Counted from the stretch's first letter, positions 7,697 to 16,016 are shown. The stretch: 64,000 bases of DNA from Microtetraspora malaysiensis (GCF_001528665.1 NZ_BBYJ01000019.1:62001-126000); one strand, 5' to 3'. Notes: a model not told the origin generated them from the letters alone. Numbers and translations are program-made.

Positions 7697-8155
7697 TCAG
7701 CCGCAGTGCTCGAAGGGGCTCTCCCACCACTGGTTGCCGTAGGAGCCGCCCCACATGATGCACTTGCCCGGCGCCTTGACCTTTACCGGGCCGGCGTAAT
7801 AGTGGTAATAGTCCGCATCCACCACGCCCGGAGAGCCGTACGCCTGCACCACCGCACGCACCCAGGCGCTGTTGCCCACGTAGGATCCCTTTTTCCAGGT
7901 GACCACGCAGTTAGTGGAGCCGTTGTAGAGCAGGTAAATGGTGGCGTACGAACCCAGCGCCTTGCTGTCGATGACGTGGTAGCTGCCGCCACCGCAGGCC
8001 TCAATCGGCGACGACGCCGCCATGGCCGGACTGGTAAAGGCGACGGACGCCGCCAGCGTGGCCGCCATGCCGAGTGCGAGGGTCGCGCTTCGCTTGATAC
8101 CGCCCATTCGGGGATGCCTCCTCACTATCTTCATGATCTTCACTGTGGCGATCAA
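7697..8155 (-). CDS. Spore-associated protein A (SapA)-like exported protein
   Basis: 152 aa from the first start; translation may begin at one of the internal methionines (residue 8 or 17). A Sec signal ends near AMA/ASSP at residue ~46. The mature ~105-aa domain has the SapA pattern: CGGGSYHVIDS, ATIYLLYNGSTNCVVTWKKG, YYHYYAGPVKV, GKCIMWGGSYG, and a terminal SPFEHCG, with four or more cysteines for disulfides. SapA is a small spore-surface protein of Streptomyces; here the role is inferred. It stands alone between two copies of a 101-nt repeat, which suggests it came or was duplicated as a cassette. Confidence 0.7.
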   Translation of the reverse strand: MIATVKIMKIVRRHPRMGGIKRSATLALGMAATLAASVAFTSPAMAASSPIEACGGGSYHVIDSKALGSYATIYLLYNGSTNCVVTWKKGSYVGNSAWVRAVVQAYGSPGVVDADYYHYYAGPVKVKAPGKCIMWGGSYGNQWWESPFEHCG

Positions 8156-8270
8156 GAGTAGACGAAACGCCCCGACGGCGCCGAGCGATCAGCACGTCGA
8201 CGCCTGTCACCGATTCGGAGGACAACCATGGACACTGGCACGCTGAGCCTGATCGCCGTGCCATTAGCGT

Positions 8271-8371
8271 GCCATTGAGGGCGGTCAACACGGGGTAGTC
8301 ATGGTCACTCGCGGACTGCCGCTCGTCCAGGTCGAGGCCGTTTCCCCTGAAGATCAGACCGATTTGCAAGC
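8271..8371. repeat. 101-nt direct repeat, right copy
   Basis: Partner of 7574-7674, about 81% identical without gaps, 697 bp apart. Its right end abuts the truncated GNAT fragment at 8374, so the repeat seems to mark the break point of that gene. The sequence just left of it (GTGCCATTAGCGTGCCATTG) contains GTGCCATT twice. Confidence 0.8.
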
Positions 8372-8373
8372 CC

Positions 8374-8544
8374 GTAAGCCTGATGAGTCGGCGCGTAGCC
8401 CAACCTGCGGTTGATGACGCGCATGTAGCGGTTGCTGTCGGCGGTATCGATCAGCAGGCCGTCCAGAGCGGGATGGCGCTCTCTCGCCTGCCGGATCGCG
8501 AGCTCGGTGATGACACGAGAGCCGCGGAGGGAGGCGCCCGGCGG
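8374..8544 (-). pseudogene. C-terminal fragment of a GNAT acetyltransferase
   Basis: Minus-strand codons read TELAIRQARERHPALDGLL, IDTADSNRYMRVINRRLGY, APTHQAY. This is the acetyl-CoA-binding helix and final beta strands of a GNAT (N-x-x-M-x-x-x-N-x-x-L-G-Y pattern). The N-terminal two thirds are missing. The fragment is bounded upstream by the hairpin at 8545-8578 and downstream by the repeat at 8271-8371. It is not part of the intact GNAT gene next door, which has its own stop at 8590. Confidence 0.65.
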
Positions 8545-8578
8545 CGTGCTGTACGGCCCGGCGAGGCCGTACAGCACG
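8545..8578 (-). terminator. Hairpin terminator of the GNAT gene
   Basis: Perfect 14-bp stem: CGTGCTGTACGGCC (8545-8558) and GGCCGTACAGCACG (8565-8578), loop CGGCGA. It begins 12 nt past the stop of the leftward GNAT gene at 8590. Confidence 0.8.
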
Positions 8579-8589
8579 GGGAAGCCGTT

Positions 8590-9504
8590 CTAGGAGGGAC
8601 GGCGGAGGAACACGCGCTCCTGGACGACGGGGTAGCCGGCGCGGGCGAAGGCGGCGGCCATCGGGGTGTTGCCGACGTCGGTGTCCGCGCCGATCTCGAG
8701 GGCCCCGGCGTCCGCCAGGATGTGCGTCGCCTCGGCCAGCAGGTCGTACCCGTAGCCGTGGCCGCGCTGCTCGGGGACGACGCCGATGTAACCGATGGTC
8801 GGGCGGGCATGGTTCCGCCCGGGGACCGCGAGACCAACCAGGCGCCCGTCACCGGTGAAGGCCAGGTGCCACCACGTGCGTGGGGACGGCATCCAGTGCA
8901 GGAACTCCAGCTCGTCTCTGGCCGAGGCGTCCACGCCTCCGCGTGCCATCTCGGCCCGGGCGTGGGCGTCGAAGGTGCCGACATGCGTCCGGCGGATCAC
9001 GTCGAGGATCACCTCGTCGTCCGGTTCCGGCCGGAACTCCAGCCGCCTCGGCCGCGGCGGCAGGCCCGCGGCAGGGGTCCATCGGTAGTTGAGGCGCTCG
9101 ACCAGCAGCTCCATGCCGGCCCGTGTGGCCGCCGCGACGCGGAGGTCTGCCGTGGCGCGAACCTCGGGATCCTCCCGCCATCCTGGCGGCAGGACGAGGC
9201 AGTAGTCGGCGGTGAACGGAGCGGCTCGCAGGAGCGCGGCCCCCACCTCGACGTCCGTTCCGAAGTCGAGCCAGTCGAGGGTCAAGGGCCGCCGGTCAGC
9301 AGGGCCGCCCCACCAGGCGGCCCTTCCGACGACCTCACCGCCGCGCAGCGCCACCCAGGTCCACTCGGGACGGTACTGCGCGGCCTTCACGGTCTCCAGG
9401 TAGTCGCGGCCGGCCCACGCCATGCCGACTGTGGCCGGGGCGGACAGGGACAGGAACAGGTGTTCTTCGCCGGGGTGGAGCGGTCGGACGACCAGATCGG
9501 TCAT
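8590..9504 (-). CDS. GNAT family N-acetyltransferase (two-domain)
   Basis: 304 aa, about twice the length of a single GNAT domain, so probably a tandem arrangement with a degenerate N-terminal half (VRPLHPGEEHLFLSL, WVALRGGEVVGRAAWW) and an active C-terminal half. The acetyl-CoA loop is visible late in the protein (VVPEQRGHGYGYDLLAEAT), followed by GADTDVGNTPMAAAFARAGY. The substrate cannot be told. The gene is preceded by a short structured leader ORF (9541-9597) and followed by a strong hairpin, so it forms its own transcription unit. Confidence 0.85.
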   Translation of the reverse strand: MTDLVVRPLHPGEEHLFLSLSAPATVGMAWAGRDYLETVKAAQYRPEWTWVALRGGEVVGRAAWWGGPADRRPLTLDWLDFGTDVEVGAALLRAAPFTADYCLVLPPGWREDPEVRATADLRVAAATRAGMELLVERLNYRWTPAAGLPPRPRRLEFRPEPDDEVILDVIRRTHVGTFDAHARAEMARGGVDASARDELEFLHWMPSPRTWWHLAFTGDGRLVGLAVPGRNHARPTIGYIGVVPEQRGHGYGYDLLAEATHILADAGALEIGADTDVGNTPMAAAFARAGYPVVQERVFLRRPS

Positions 9505-9527
9505 GGAAGTCTTCCTTCGAGGAGATG

Positions 9528-9578
9528 TGCGCTCCCCGGTTCAGACCCGCGTGAACGCCCGAGCGGGGAGGGAGCGCA
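9528..9578 (-). promoter_or_regulatory. Leader stem-loop between leader ORF and GNAT
   Basis: Outer stem TGCGCTCCC (9528-9536) with GGGAGCGCA (9570-9578); inner stem GTTCA (9539-9543) with TGAAC (9552-9556). The structure covers the end of the leader ORF and lies just before the GNAT ribosome site, so ribosome position could switch folding. Confidence 0.4.
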
Positions 9579-9597
9579 TGAACGGTCGGATCGACAT
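9541..9597 (-). CDS. 18-codon leader ORF upstream of the GNAT gene
   Basis: ATG at 9597-9595 follows a consensus GGAGGTGAG ribosome site. The peptide is MSIRPFMRSLPARAFTRV, with five Arg and one Trp-free, Phe-containing tail. Its stop lies 36 nt before the GNAT start. The second half of the ORF is within a stem-loop (9528-9578), as in translational attenuators. No experimental support; the short length alone gives moderate doubt. Confidence 0.4.
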   Translation of the reverse strand: MSIRPFMRSLPARAFTRV

Positions 9598-9888
9598 GGC
9601 TCTCACCTCCTCCGTGATCGAGGGCGTGATCTGACCTAAGCACACGGCGGACGTCCGATCAATCCCTTTTCGCGGCCCCTTGCCGAGTGTTAGCGGCCAG
9701 CCGCCCGGCCCGGAGACGACCTGCATGTTCCCGCCATGGTGCTTGTGCTTGCCTGACCACCGGAGGTCGGCGCGGTTGGGGCCTGGGGTGGCGACGTCGG
9801 TGAGGTCTCCACGCGTCTCGGCGATGGCCCATCGGCATCAGCGACCGGGGCGCAGGCGAATCCTCCTGATCTCAGCTCCGTACACTTC

Positions 9889-11580
9889 CTAGCTCCATCC
9901 GAGTTCGTGCATGAACGCCGTGCGGGCCTCGGCGAAGGCCGCTCTCGACAGTACGGCGCCCCGGTGTGGCCCGGCCGCCACGGGCTCGTCGTGCAGGCGG
10001 TCAGGCAGAGTGTCGGGGCCGCTGCCTTCCCGCTGGGCGTACGCGCGCATGAGGTCCAGCCGCGTCTGGCCCGTTCGCAGCAGGTCGACGGGATGGCCGG
10101 AGACGGCGGTGACCAGGGCGTTCACGTGGTCGATGGTCAGGGGCCTGGTCGGGGTGGCGGCGAAGACGCAGATGTTCAGGGCGTCGAAGGCGCTCCACAG
10201 GCGCAGGAGGCGGGCCGTTCTGCGGCCTCGTTCCGCGTTGAGCTCTCCGGCCGGTGCGGGTTCCACGCCGATGAGGGCCGCCTGGGGCCAGCTGTACGGC
10301 AGGCCGTGTTCCGGGTCGAAGTCGAGGTCATGTTCCAGCGCGTCGTAGCGGGGTCCGCTGGGCGACAGGGCGTAGCCGAGCCCGATTCCCGGCTGGATTC
10401 GCGGGTCGAAGGGTGGGATCTCGGCGCTTTTGACCGTCATCGCGCACGATACGCCGAGCGTGCGGGCGGCCCTGGCGGAGCCCTCGGCGAGCAGATCGCC
10501 CACCTTGCCGCTGCGGTGCGCGATGGCGTGGATCAGGTCGGGCAGCGGGTCGCCGAACGTGGGCGGAAGTGCGGCCTCCATGGCGAAGGCGAGCGTGCCA
10601 CCCAGCGATACCTGGTCGAGCCCGAGGCCGTTGCAGAGCGCGTTGGCCTCCAGCACCGCGTCGAGGTCGTCGATGCCGAGGTTCCAGCCGAGCGAGAGGA
10701 ACGCCTCCTGCCCGAGTCCGCCCGTTCTTCCTGGGCCGTAGATCTTGAGGCAGTCGGTGGGGCAGCCGGGGCAGTTGCCCGTCAGCGCGACCTCCCTGCC
10801 GAGGTAGGAGGCGGCGGTCGGCAGGCGCAGGGTGCCGTCGCCGGTAGAGGAGAAGTTGCGCACGGCCGCGTAGCCGGGGTCGAGCCTGGCACCCGCCCAC
10901 GCGCCGAACCCCGGCGGGTCGTGCTGCACGACGGTGAGCGGGTTGTGCGGGATCGCCTCCCGATAGAAGCGCGCGATCGCCTCCACCCCCGCGGGGTCGG
11001 AGACCGGAGGTGGTGAGCCCACGCAGACGATCGCCTTGAGGTTCTTGGCGCCGAACACCGCTCCCAGGCCGTATCTCATGGCGGGGAAGGCGTAGTCGGT
11101 CACCACGCTCGCGTAGCGGACGAGGTTCTCGCCCGCCGGTCCGATCGCGGCCACGTGAGCGGCGTCGCCGTACCGCTGCCTGAGCATGTCGGTCACCGCG
11201 GCGACGCCCAGCCCGCGCAGGTCGGGCGCCCGATGGAGGGAGATGCGGCCATCGCGGACCAGCAGGTATGAGAGCACCTCGGCCCGGCCCGTGATGGCCA
11301 GCGACGTTCCGTGCAACCCGGACGCGAACGGTCCGAGCGCGTGCGATTCGCCGGCGATTCCCATGAGGGGCGACTTCGCGAGGAAGACGGCCTTGGCCAG
11401 GCCGGGCGCCGCCGTACCGCCCAGAGGTCCTGCCGCGACGTACAGCAGCGCCTCTGGCGCGTACGGCTCAAGCCCCCCGGGCGTCCGTTCCAGCAGCAGC
11501 CGGAGCCCAAGGATCGAGCCCCCGCTCTCCTCGGAACGATGGACGGTCCCGCTACCCAGATCGACAGAGAAGAGCGCCAT
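9889..11580 (-). CDS. Tungsten-dependent aldehyde:ferredoxin oxidoreductase (AOR family)
   Basis: 563 aa, slightly shorter than the usual ~600. The N-terminal pterin-binding domain is recognisable (GPLGGTAAPGLAKAVFLAKS, GPFASGLHGTSLAITGRAE, GPAGENLVRYASVVTDY, MRYGLGAVFGAKNLKAIV). The [4Fe-4S] ligands CPGCPTDC are at residues ~270-277, with a fourth Cys in ALNICVFA near residue 500. The family oxidises aldehydes to acids with a tungstopterin cofactor and ferredoxin. It lies 67 bp behind the GH29 fucosidase on the same strand, so it probably belongs to the fucoside operon, perhaps oxidising lactaldehyde or the sugar itself (inference). The ATG overlaps a TAA of a short coding-like stretch (TAATG). 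No ferredoxin or cofactor gene is adjacent. Confidence 0.88.
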   Translation of the reverse strand: MALFSVDLGSGTVHRSEESGGSILGLRLLLERTPGGLEPYAPEALLYVAAGPLGGTAAPGLAKAVFLAKSPLMGIAGESHALGPFASGLHGTSLAITGRAEVLSYLLVRDGRISLHRAPDLRGLGVAAVTDMLRQRYGDAAHVAAIGPAGENLVRYASVVTDYAFPAMRYGLGAVFGAKNLKAIVCVGSPPPVSDPAGVEAIARFYREAIPHNPLTVVQHDPPGFGAWAGARLDPGYAAVRNFSSTGDGTLRLPTAASYLGREVALTGNCPGCPTDCLKIYGPGRTGGLGQEAFLSLGWNLGIDDLDAVLEANALCNGLGLDQVSLGGTLAFAMEAALPPTFGDPLPDLIHAIAHRSGKVGDLLAEGSARAARTLGVSCAMTVKSAEIPPFDPRIQPGIGLGYALSPSGPRYDALEHDLDFDPEHGLPYSWPQAALIGVEPAPAGELNAERGRRTARLLRLWSAFDALNICVFAATPTRPLTIDHVNALVTAVSGHPVDLLRTGQTRLDLMRAYAQREGSGPDTLPDRLHDEPVAAGPHRGAVLSRAAFAEARTAFMHELGWS

Positions 11581-11647
11581 TACTTTCCCAGCACCTCCGG
11601 CTCAGGCATGACCAAGTAATCAGTACCGGCGATCGTCCTGTATGACC

Positions 11648-12898
11648 TCAGCTGAGGTCCACCACGACAACGCTGCACATGGGGTCCAGCAGGGCGGACG
11701 GGATCTCCACGCGCAGATCGCCGAGCGGGCCCCCGGTTCCGGAGTGGACCTCCTTGAGCCAGGGCAGCACCGACCAGGCGAGCCGCCCGTCCGCGCCCAG
11801 GAGACGCACGTCGGTGATCCGGCGGACGGGCAGCCCGCGCACGGTCAGCCGTTCGTAGGGCCGCATGACCAGGTGCAGGTAGAGCCGCTCCCCGCCCTCG
11901 GGCAGGGAGCGGCGCGTGGAAGGCCCGTGAAACTGCCACAGTTCCAGCCCCGTCCGCACGCCGCGGATGCTTTCCTCGTGCCGCTCCATCCAGGTCGCGA
12001 ACGCCTCGAGCCGGGCCGTCGCCTCGGCGGGTAACTCCCCCATTCCGGTGGGTCCCACGTTGAGCAGCAGGTTGCCGCCCATCGCCACGGCCTCGACCAG
12101 CGTGCGCAGCAGTTCGCCGGCGTCCTTCCACTCCTCGTCGGCGACGTACCCCCACGACTCGTTCATGGTGAGGCAGGTCTCCCAGAGCCGGTCCGGCGGG
12201 GCCAGCGGGAGCTGCTGCTCGGGGGTGACGAAGTCGCCGTGTCCGACGCACCGGTCGTTCACCAGGCAGTACGGCTGCCGCTCGCGCACGAACTCGCGGA
12301 TCGCGGCGAAGTCCCACTCCTCGGCCGTGTGCTCGAACTCGCCGTCCAGCCACAGGATGTCGATCGGGCCGTACCCGGTGAGCAGCTCGCCGAGCTGCCC
12401 CAGCATGAACGCGCGGTAGCGCTCCCACTGCTCCCGGGTCCCACGCGGATAGTCCCCGACGACGTACGGCTTGCGCACGGTGGCGTCGGTGTAGCGGGGG
12501 TAGTCCTCGTGGTGCCAGTCGATGATCGAGAAGTACAGCCCGATCCGGAACCCCTTGTCCCGGAAGGCGGCCACGATCTCCCGGGTGTAGTCGCGCCCTG
12601 CCTTGTAGTCCGACAACTTGGTGTCGAACATGGCGAACCCGTCATGGTGCTTGGCGGTGAACACCACATACCGCGCCCCGGCCCGCCAGGCCAGGTCCGC
12701 CCACCCCGCCGGGTCGAACCGCTCCGGATCGAAGCCCGCGGCGTTGGCGAAGTAGTCCTCGATGGGGACGGGCGAACGCGGTGGGGACTGGTCGCGGACC
12801 CCGCCGGTCATCTGCCAGGACAGCTCCCACCCGCGGGTGCTCGCGTGCCCCCAGTGAATGAACAGCCCCAATCCCAGTTCCCGGAACCAGTCGTTCAC
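11648..12898 (-). CDS. Alpha-L-fucosidase, GH29 family, cytoplasmic
   Basis: 416 aa from GTG 12898, which overlaps the stop of the upstream permease gene (GTGA). No signal peptide, so it probably acts on imported fucosides. GH29 signatures: GLGLFIHWGHAST near the N-terminus, ARYVVFTAKHHDGFAMF at ~80, and DILWLDGEFEH near 180 with the expected nucleophile Asp. It releases L-fucose from oligosaccharides brought in by the neighbouring MalEFG-like importer. A perfect 16-bp palindrome (GACCTCAGCTGAGGTC, 11644-11659) covers its stop codon. Confidence 0.92.
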   Translation of the reverse strand: MNDWFRELGLGLFIHWGHASTRGWELSWQMTGGVRDQSPPRSPVPIEDYFANAAGFDPERFDPAGWADLAWRAGARYVVFTAKHHDGFAMFDTKLSDYKAGRDYTREIVAAFRDKGFRIGLYFSIIDWHHEDYPRYTDATVRKPYVVGDYPRGTREQWERYRAFMLGQLGELLTGYGPIDILWLDGEFEHTAEEWDFAAIREFVRERQPYCLVNDRCVGHGDFVTPEQQLPLAPPDRLWETCLTMNESWGYVADEEWKDAGELLRTLVEAVAMGGNLLLNVGPTGMGELPAEATARLEAFATWMERHEESIRGVRTGLELWQFHGPSTRRSLPEGGERLYLHLVMRPYERLTVRGLPVRRITDVRLLGADGRLAWSVLPWLKEVHSGTGGPLGDLRVEIPSALLDPMCSVVVVDLS

Positions 12899-13722
12899 TC
12901 CTTGACCCCTCCACTCGTGATGCCCTGGGTGATGAAGCGCAGTCCCCCGACCACCAGCACGATCACCGGTACGGCCAGCAGGACGAGCGCGGCGAAGTAC
13001 TGCGAGGTCTGCTCCGGCGTGGGCCCGAACGAGCTCTCGATCGTCCGTACGGCCTGCGCCGCCGTACTCAGGTCGGAGCGCTTGAGGATCATCGACGGGA
13101 ACAGGAAGTCCTGCAGCGACCACATGACCGACAGCGCGCCCAGATTGATCAGGGCGGGCCGGCACAGCGGCAGGAAGACGTGCCAGAACGCCTGCCCGTG
13201 CCCGGCGCGGTCGATGCGCGCCGCCTCCAGCAGCTCATCGGGGATGCCGTCGGCGTAGTTGCGCAGCATCAGCACCGCGAACGGCAGGGTCAGCGCCGCC
13301 TCCGGCAGTGCGACGCCGAGATGGGTGTTGAACAGCGCGAGCTGCCCGGTGATCCAGTACACCGGCACGATGATCGCCACACCCGGCACGGCCAGGAAGA
13401 TCAGGACGGCGTGGTAGAGCGTCTCGCGCCCCGGAAACCGGATCTTGGAGAAGGCGTAGGCGGCCAGCGCCCCCACCCCGCAGACCAGGATCGCGTGCAA
13501 CGCGGCCACGATCAGGCTGTTGACGAACGCGCCGAGCAGGCTGACGCCGTTGTAGGTGCTGGTCAGCACGGTCCAGTAGTTGGCCACGCCGCCGTGGGCG
13601 ATCGACGCCCGCACAGCCGTGACGAGCGGGAACAGCCAGAGCGCGGCCCCCGCGAGCAGGATGCCGTACACCGCGACGCTGTCGCGACGGCGCTGCCGCA
13701 GTGCGCGCAGGGGTGTGCTCAT
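12895..13722 (-). CDS. Carbohydrate ABC transporter permease (MalG-like)
   Basis: 275 aa with six predicted membrane segments and the EAA loop (DELLEAARIDRAGHGQAFWH) at about residue 175. Member of the CUT1 oligosaccharide importer encoded at 12895-15919. Coupled to the next gene by GTGA and to the preceding permease by a 4-bp overlap. No ATPase is encoded in this operon; CUT1 systems of actinomycetes commonly share an MsiK-type ATPase encoded elsewhere. Confidence 0.92.
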   Translation of the reverse strand: MSTPLRALRQRRRDSVAVYGILLAGAALWLFPLVTAVRASIAHGGVANYWTVLTSTYNGVSLLGAFVNSLIVAALHAILVCGVGALAAYAFSKIRFPGRETLYHAVLIFLAVPGVAIIVPVYWITGQLALFNTHLGVALPEAALTLPFAVLMLRNYADGIPDELLEAARIDRAGHGQAFWHVFLPLCRPALINLGALSVMWSLQDFLFPSMILKRSDLSTAAQAVRTIESSFGPTPEQTSQYFAALVLLAVPVIVLVVGGLRFITQGITSGGVKE

Positions 13723-14582
13723 CGGGCCCTCCTGCGGGTCACCAGAACCTGGAGTGCCGAGATGGCCAACGCGAACACCAGCACGATCACCGCGGCCGCG
13801 GAGGCGTAGCCGATGCGGTTCTCACCCAGCATGGTGTTGTAGATGTAGGTGCCGGTGATCTGGGTACGGCCGCCCGGCTCGCCCTTGGTGGAGAAGAACA
13901 CCACGTCGAAGGCGCGGAAGCTGCCCAGCAGGACCGAGAGGATCACCGTCTTGTGGGTGTTGCGCAGCATCGGGAAGAGAATGAGCCGGTACATGTGCCC
14001 CGACCCGGCGCCGTCGATCATCGCCGACTCCAGGACCGCGGTGTTGGTCGTGGCCAGGTCCGACGTGTAGTACATGATCGGCAACCCGACGAGGTAGACG
14101 AGCAGCACGAACAGCGCCGCGTATGACGGGCCCGTCGAGCCCAGCCAGTCCACCGGCCCGATCCCCACGACGCCCAGCAGCGCGTTGACCGCGCCGTCGT
14201 CGGTCTCCAGCATCCGCCCGAAGACCGTGGCGAACAGCGACAGCGGGATGAGCGACGGCAGCAGGAACACCGTGAAGAAGAACCGGCGCAGCCGTACGCC
14301 CGATGCGAGGCTGACCGCCAGGAAGAATCCCAGGGTGAGCGCGGCGGCGATCGAGACCGCCGCGAACAGCAGGTTGTTGAGCACCGCGCGCAGGAACAGC
14401 TCGTCGGTGATGACGAGGCGGAAGTTCTCCCAGCCCACGACCGTCGCGTCGGTGAACGACAGCGAGGTCCGGGTACGGCTGGCGTCGACCAGGACCCCGA
14501 AGGCGTACAGGTAGTAGACGCCGTAGAACGCCAGGAGCGGCAGCAGGAAGAGCGCTGCCGCTCCGAGAGCCTTGGATCTCAT
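13719..14582 (-). CDS. Carbohydrate ABC transporter permease (MalF-like)
   Basis: 287 aa from the ATG at 14582, which overlaps the binding-protein stop (ATGA); an upstream in-frame ATG would run into that gene. Six hydrophobic segments; the EAA region reads AVLESAMIDGAGSGHMYRLI. Partner of the MalG-like permease in a CUT1 importer for oligosaccharides, by context fucosylated ones. Confidence 0.92.
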   Translation of the reverse strand: MRSKALGAAALFLLPLLAFYGVYYLYAFGVLVDASRTRTSLSFTDATVVGWENFRLVITDELFLRAVLNNLLFAAVSIAAALTLGFFLAVSLASGVRLRRFFFTVFLLPSLIPLSLFATVFGRMLETDDGAVNALLGVVGIGPVDWLGSTGPSYAALFVLLVYLVGLPIMYYTSDLATTNTAVLESAMIDGAGSGHMYRLILFPMLRNTHKTVILSVLLGSFRAFDVVFFSTKGEPGGRTQITGTYIYNTMLGENRIGYASAAAVIVLVFALAISALQVLVTRRRAR

Positions 14583-15919
14583 TGGGCCGCGTACCGGCCG
14601 CTTGACCACTCCTCCTGGAGGTGGTCGGCCGCCTTGTCCGGGGCGGTCTCACCGCGGATCACGTCGAGGATGGCGTTGCCCTCGACCTGGTTCAGGAACG
14701 CCTGATTGGAGTCGCGGGCCGAGCCGCCGCCGTTGATGACCTGGATGACCGCGCCGTAGCCGTCCTTGGCCGACTGGCTGGTGAGTACCGACGGGTCGAC
14801 CTGGAAGTCCTTGAAGGTGGGCACCAGGACGAGGTCCTTGGCCCATTCGGCCACGCCCGGGCCCATCGTCATGAACTGGATGAACGCGGCGGCCTCCTTC
14901 ACGTGCTGGGAGGCCTTCGGGATGGAGAGGCCGCCCTCGGCGAACGCCCGCGCGGCCGGCTGGCCGCCGCCCAGGACGGGCACGGCGGACGCGCCCACGT
15001 CGGCGATGGAGATCTTGTTGGCCTTGCGGTAAATGTCCGACAGCATGGAGCTCTGCCAGGAGCCGTCGATGAGGAACGCCGCCTGACCGGAGCCGAACAG
15101 CTCCGCCGGGCGGTTGCCCTTGAGGCTGAGCACCGATTTGTCGAAGATCCCCTTGTCGAAGAGCGACTTGTAGTCGGTCAGCGCCTGGACCATCTGGGGA
15201 GCGTTCCAGGGCTTGCGGCCGGCGAGCAGGTCGTCGGACAGGGTCGGCGCGGTCTGCCCCGACAGCGTGAACAGCATCTCCTCCTGCCAGTACGGCTCGC
15301 CGGAGAAGACGACCGGCTTCACATCCGGCTTGGCCGCCTTGATCTTGTCGACGGCCGCCTTGAGCTCGTCCATCGTCTTGGGTGCGGCCACGCCCAGCTC
15401 ACCCAGCATCGCGGTGTTCGACAGCATGATGGCGCTGCCGATCGAGCCCATGGGGATGCTGTAGAGGACACCATCCTTGGCGATCTTCTCGCTCTGGGCC
15501 ACCGGGCTCGCGGCCAGCTTGTCGCGCCAGCCCGCCGGGAGGTCGGCCTCCCACTCGCTCACCGGCCTGAGCTGCTCGTGGACCGAGTTGGTCATGGCCG
15601 AGACCTGAACGCCGACGATGTCGAGCTGTTCGCCGCCGCTCAGCGCGAGCGGGAGCTGCTTCTGGTAGTCGGCGGCCTCGAACTCGCGAAGCTCGATCTT
15701 GATGCCCGGGTTGCTCTTCTCGAAGGCGGCAATCGTGGTCTTCAGCGTCGACTCGGGCGGGAACCAGGTCCAGTACTTTAGCGTGACTGGTTCACCCGCG
15801 GCAGCGGTCTTCTGCGTGGCCGGCTTCTCGCCGGCGCCGCCGACGCCGCCACTGTCCCCGCACCCCGCCGTCAGGCCGAGAGCGACGACGAGCGCGCCGA
15901 TGAGTGACGTTGCGCGCAT
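14579..15919 (-). CDS. Extracellular carbohydrate-binding lipoprotein of a CUT1 ABC importer
   Basis: 446 aa from ATG 15919, preceded by GGAGGTG. Lipobox LTAGC at residue ~20. MalE/family 1 binding-protein features: YWTWFPPESTLKT, AAFEKSNPGIKIELREFE, PMGSIGSAIMLSNTAML, LFGSGQAAFLIDGSW. First gene of the operon receptor - two permeases - fucosidase - AOR. The divergent ROK regulator gene starts about 100 bp away and an inverted repeat lies between them, so repression by that ROK protein with release by a fucoside or fucose is likely. Confidence 0.92.
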   Translation of the reverse strand: MRATSLIGALVVALGLTAGCGDSGGVGGAGEKPATQKTAAAGEPVTLKYWTWFPPESTLKTTIAAFEKSNPGIKIELREFEAADYQKQLPLALSGGEQLDIVGVQVSAMTNSVHEQLRPVSEWEADLPAGWRDKLAASPVAQSEKIAKDGVLYSIPMGSIGSAIMLSNTAMLGELGVAAPKTMDELKAAVDKIKAAKPDVKPVVFSGEPYWQEEMLFTLSGQTAPTLSDDLLAGRKPWNAPQMVQALTDYKSLFDKGIFDKSVLSLKGNRPAELFGSGQAAFLIDGSWQSSMLSDIYRKANKISIADVGASAVPVLGGGQPAARAFAEGGLSIPKASQHVKEAAAFIQFMTMGPGVAEWAKDLVLVPTFKDFQVDPSVLTSQSAKDGYGAVIQVINGGGSARDSNQAFLNQVEGNAILDVIRGETAPDKAADHLQEEWSSGRYAAQ

Positions 15920-15958
15920 GCACACCTCCAGGGATTTCATGTGAGGGCAATAACATCT

Positions 15959-15992
15959 AGTTAGGCGACAAAAATCAAGAGGCTCATTTGTC
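15959..15992. promoter_or_regulatory. Candidate ROK operator in the divergent promoter
   Basis: GACAAA (15967-15972) and TTTGTC (15987-15992) form an inverted repeat with a 14-nt spacer. Reading leftward, TTGTCGCCTAAC (15971-15960) resembles TTGTTGCCCAAC at 19126-19137 in 10 of 12 positions, upstream of the secreted GH29-like gene. Both genes flank the ROK regulator gene. Confidence 0.45.
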
Positions 15993-16016
15993 ACGACTCG
16001 GTGAACCGGGCAAGCT

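Noticed and set aside
9680-9892. 70-codon plus-strand frame before the AOR stop
   Set aside because: No ribosome site and no protein-like composition.
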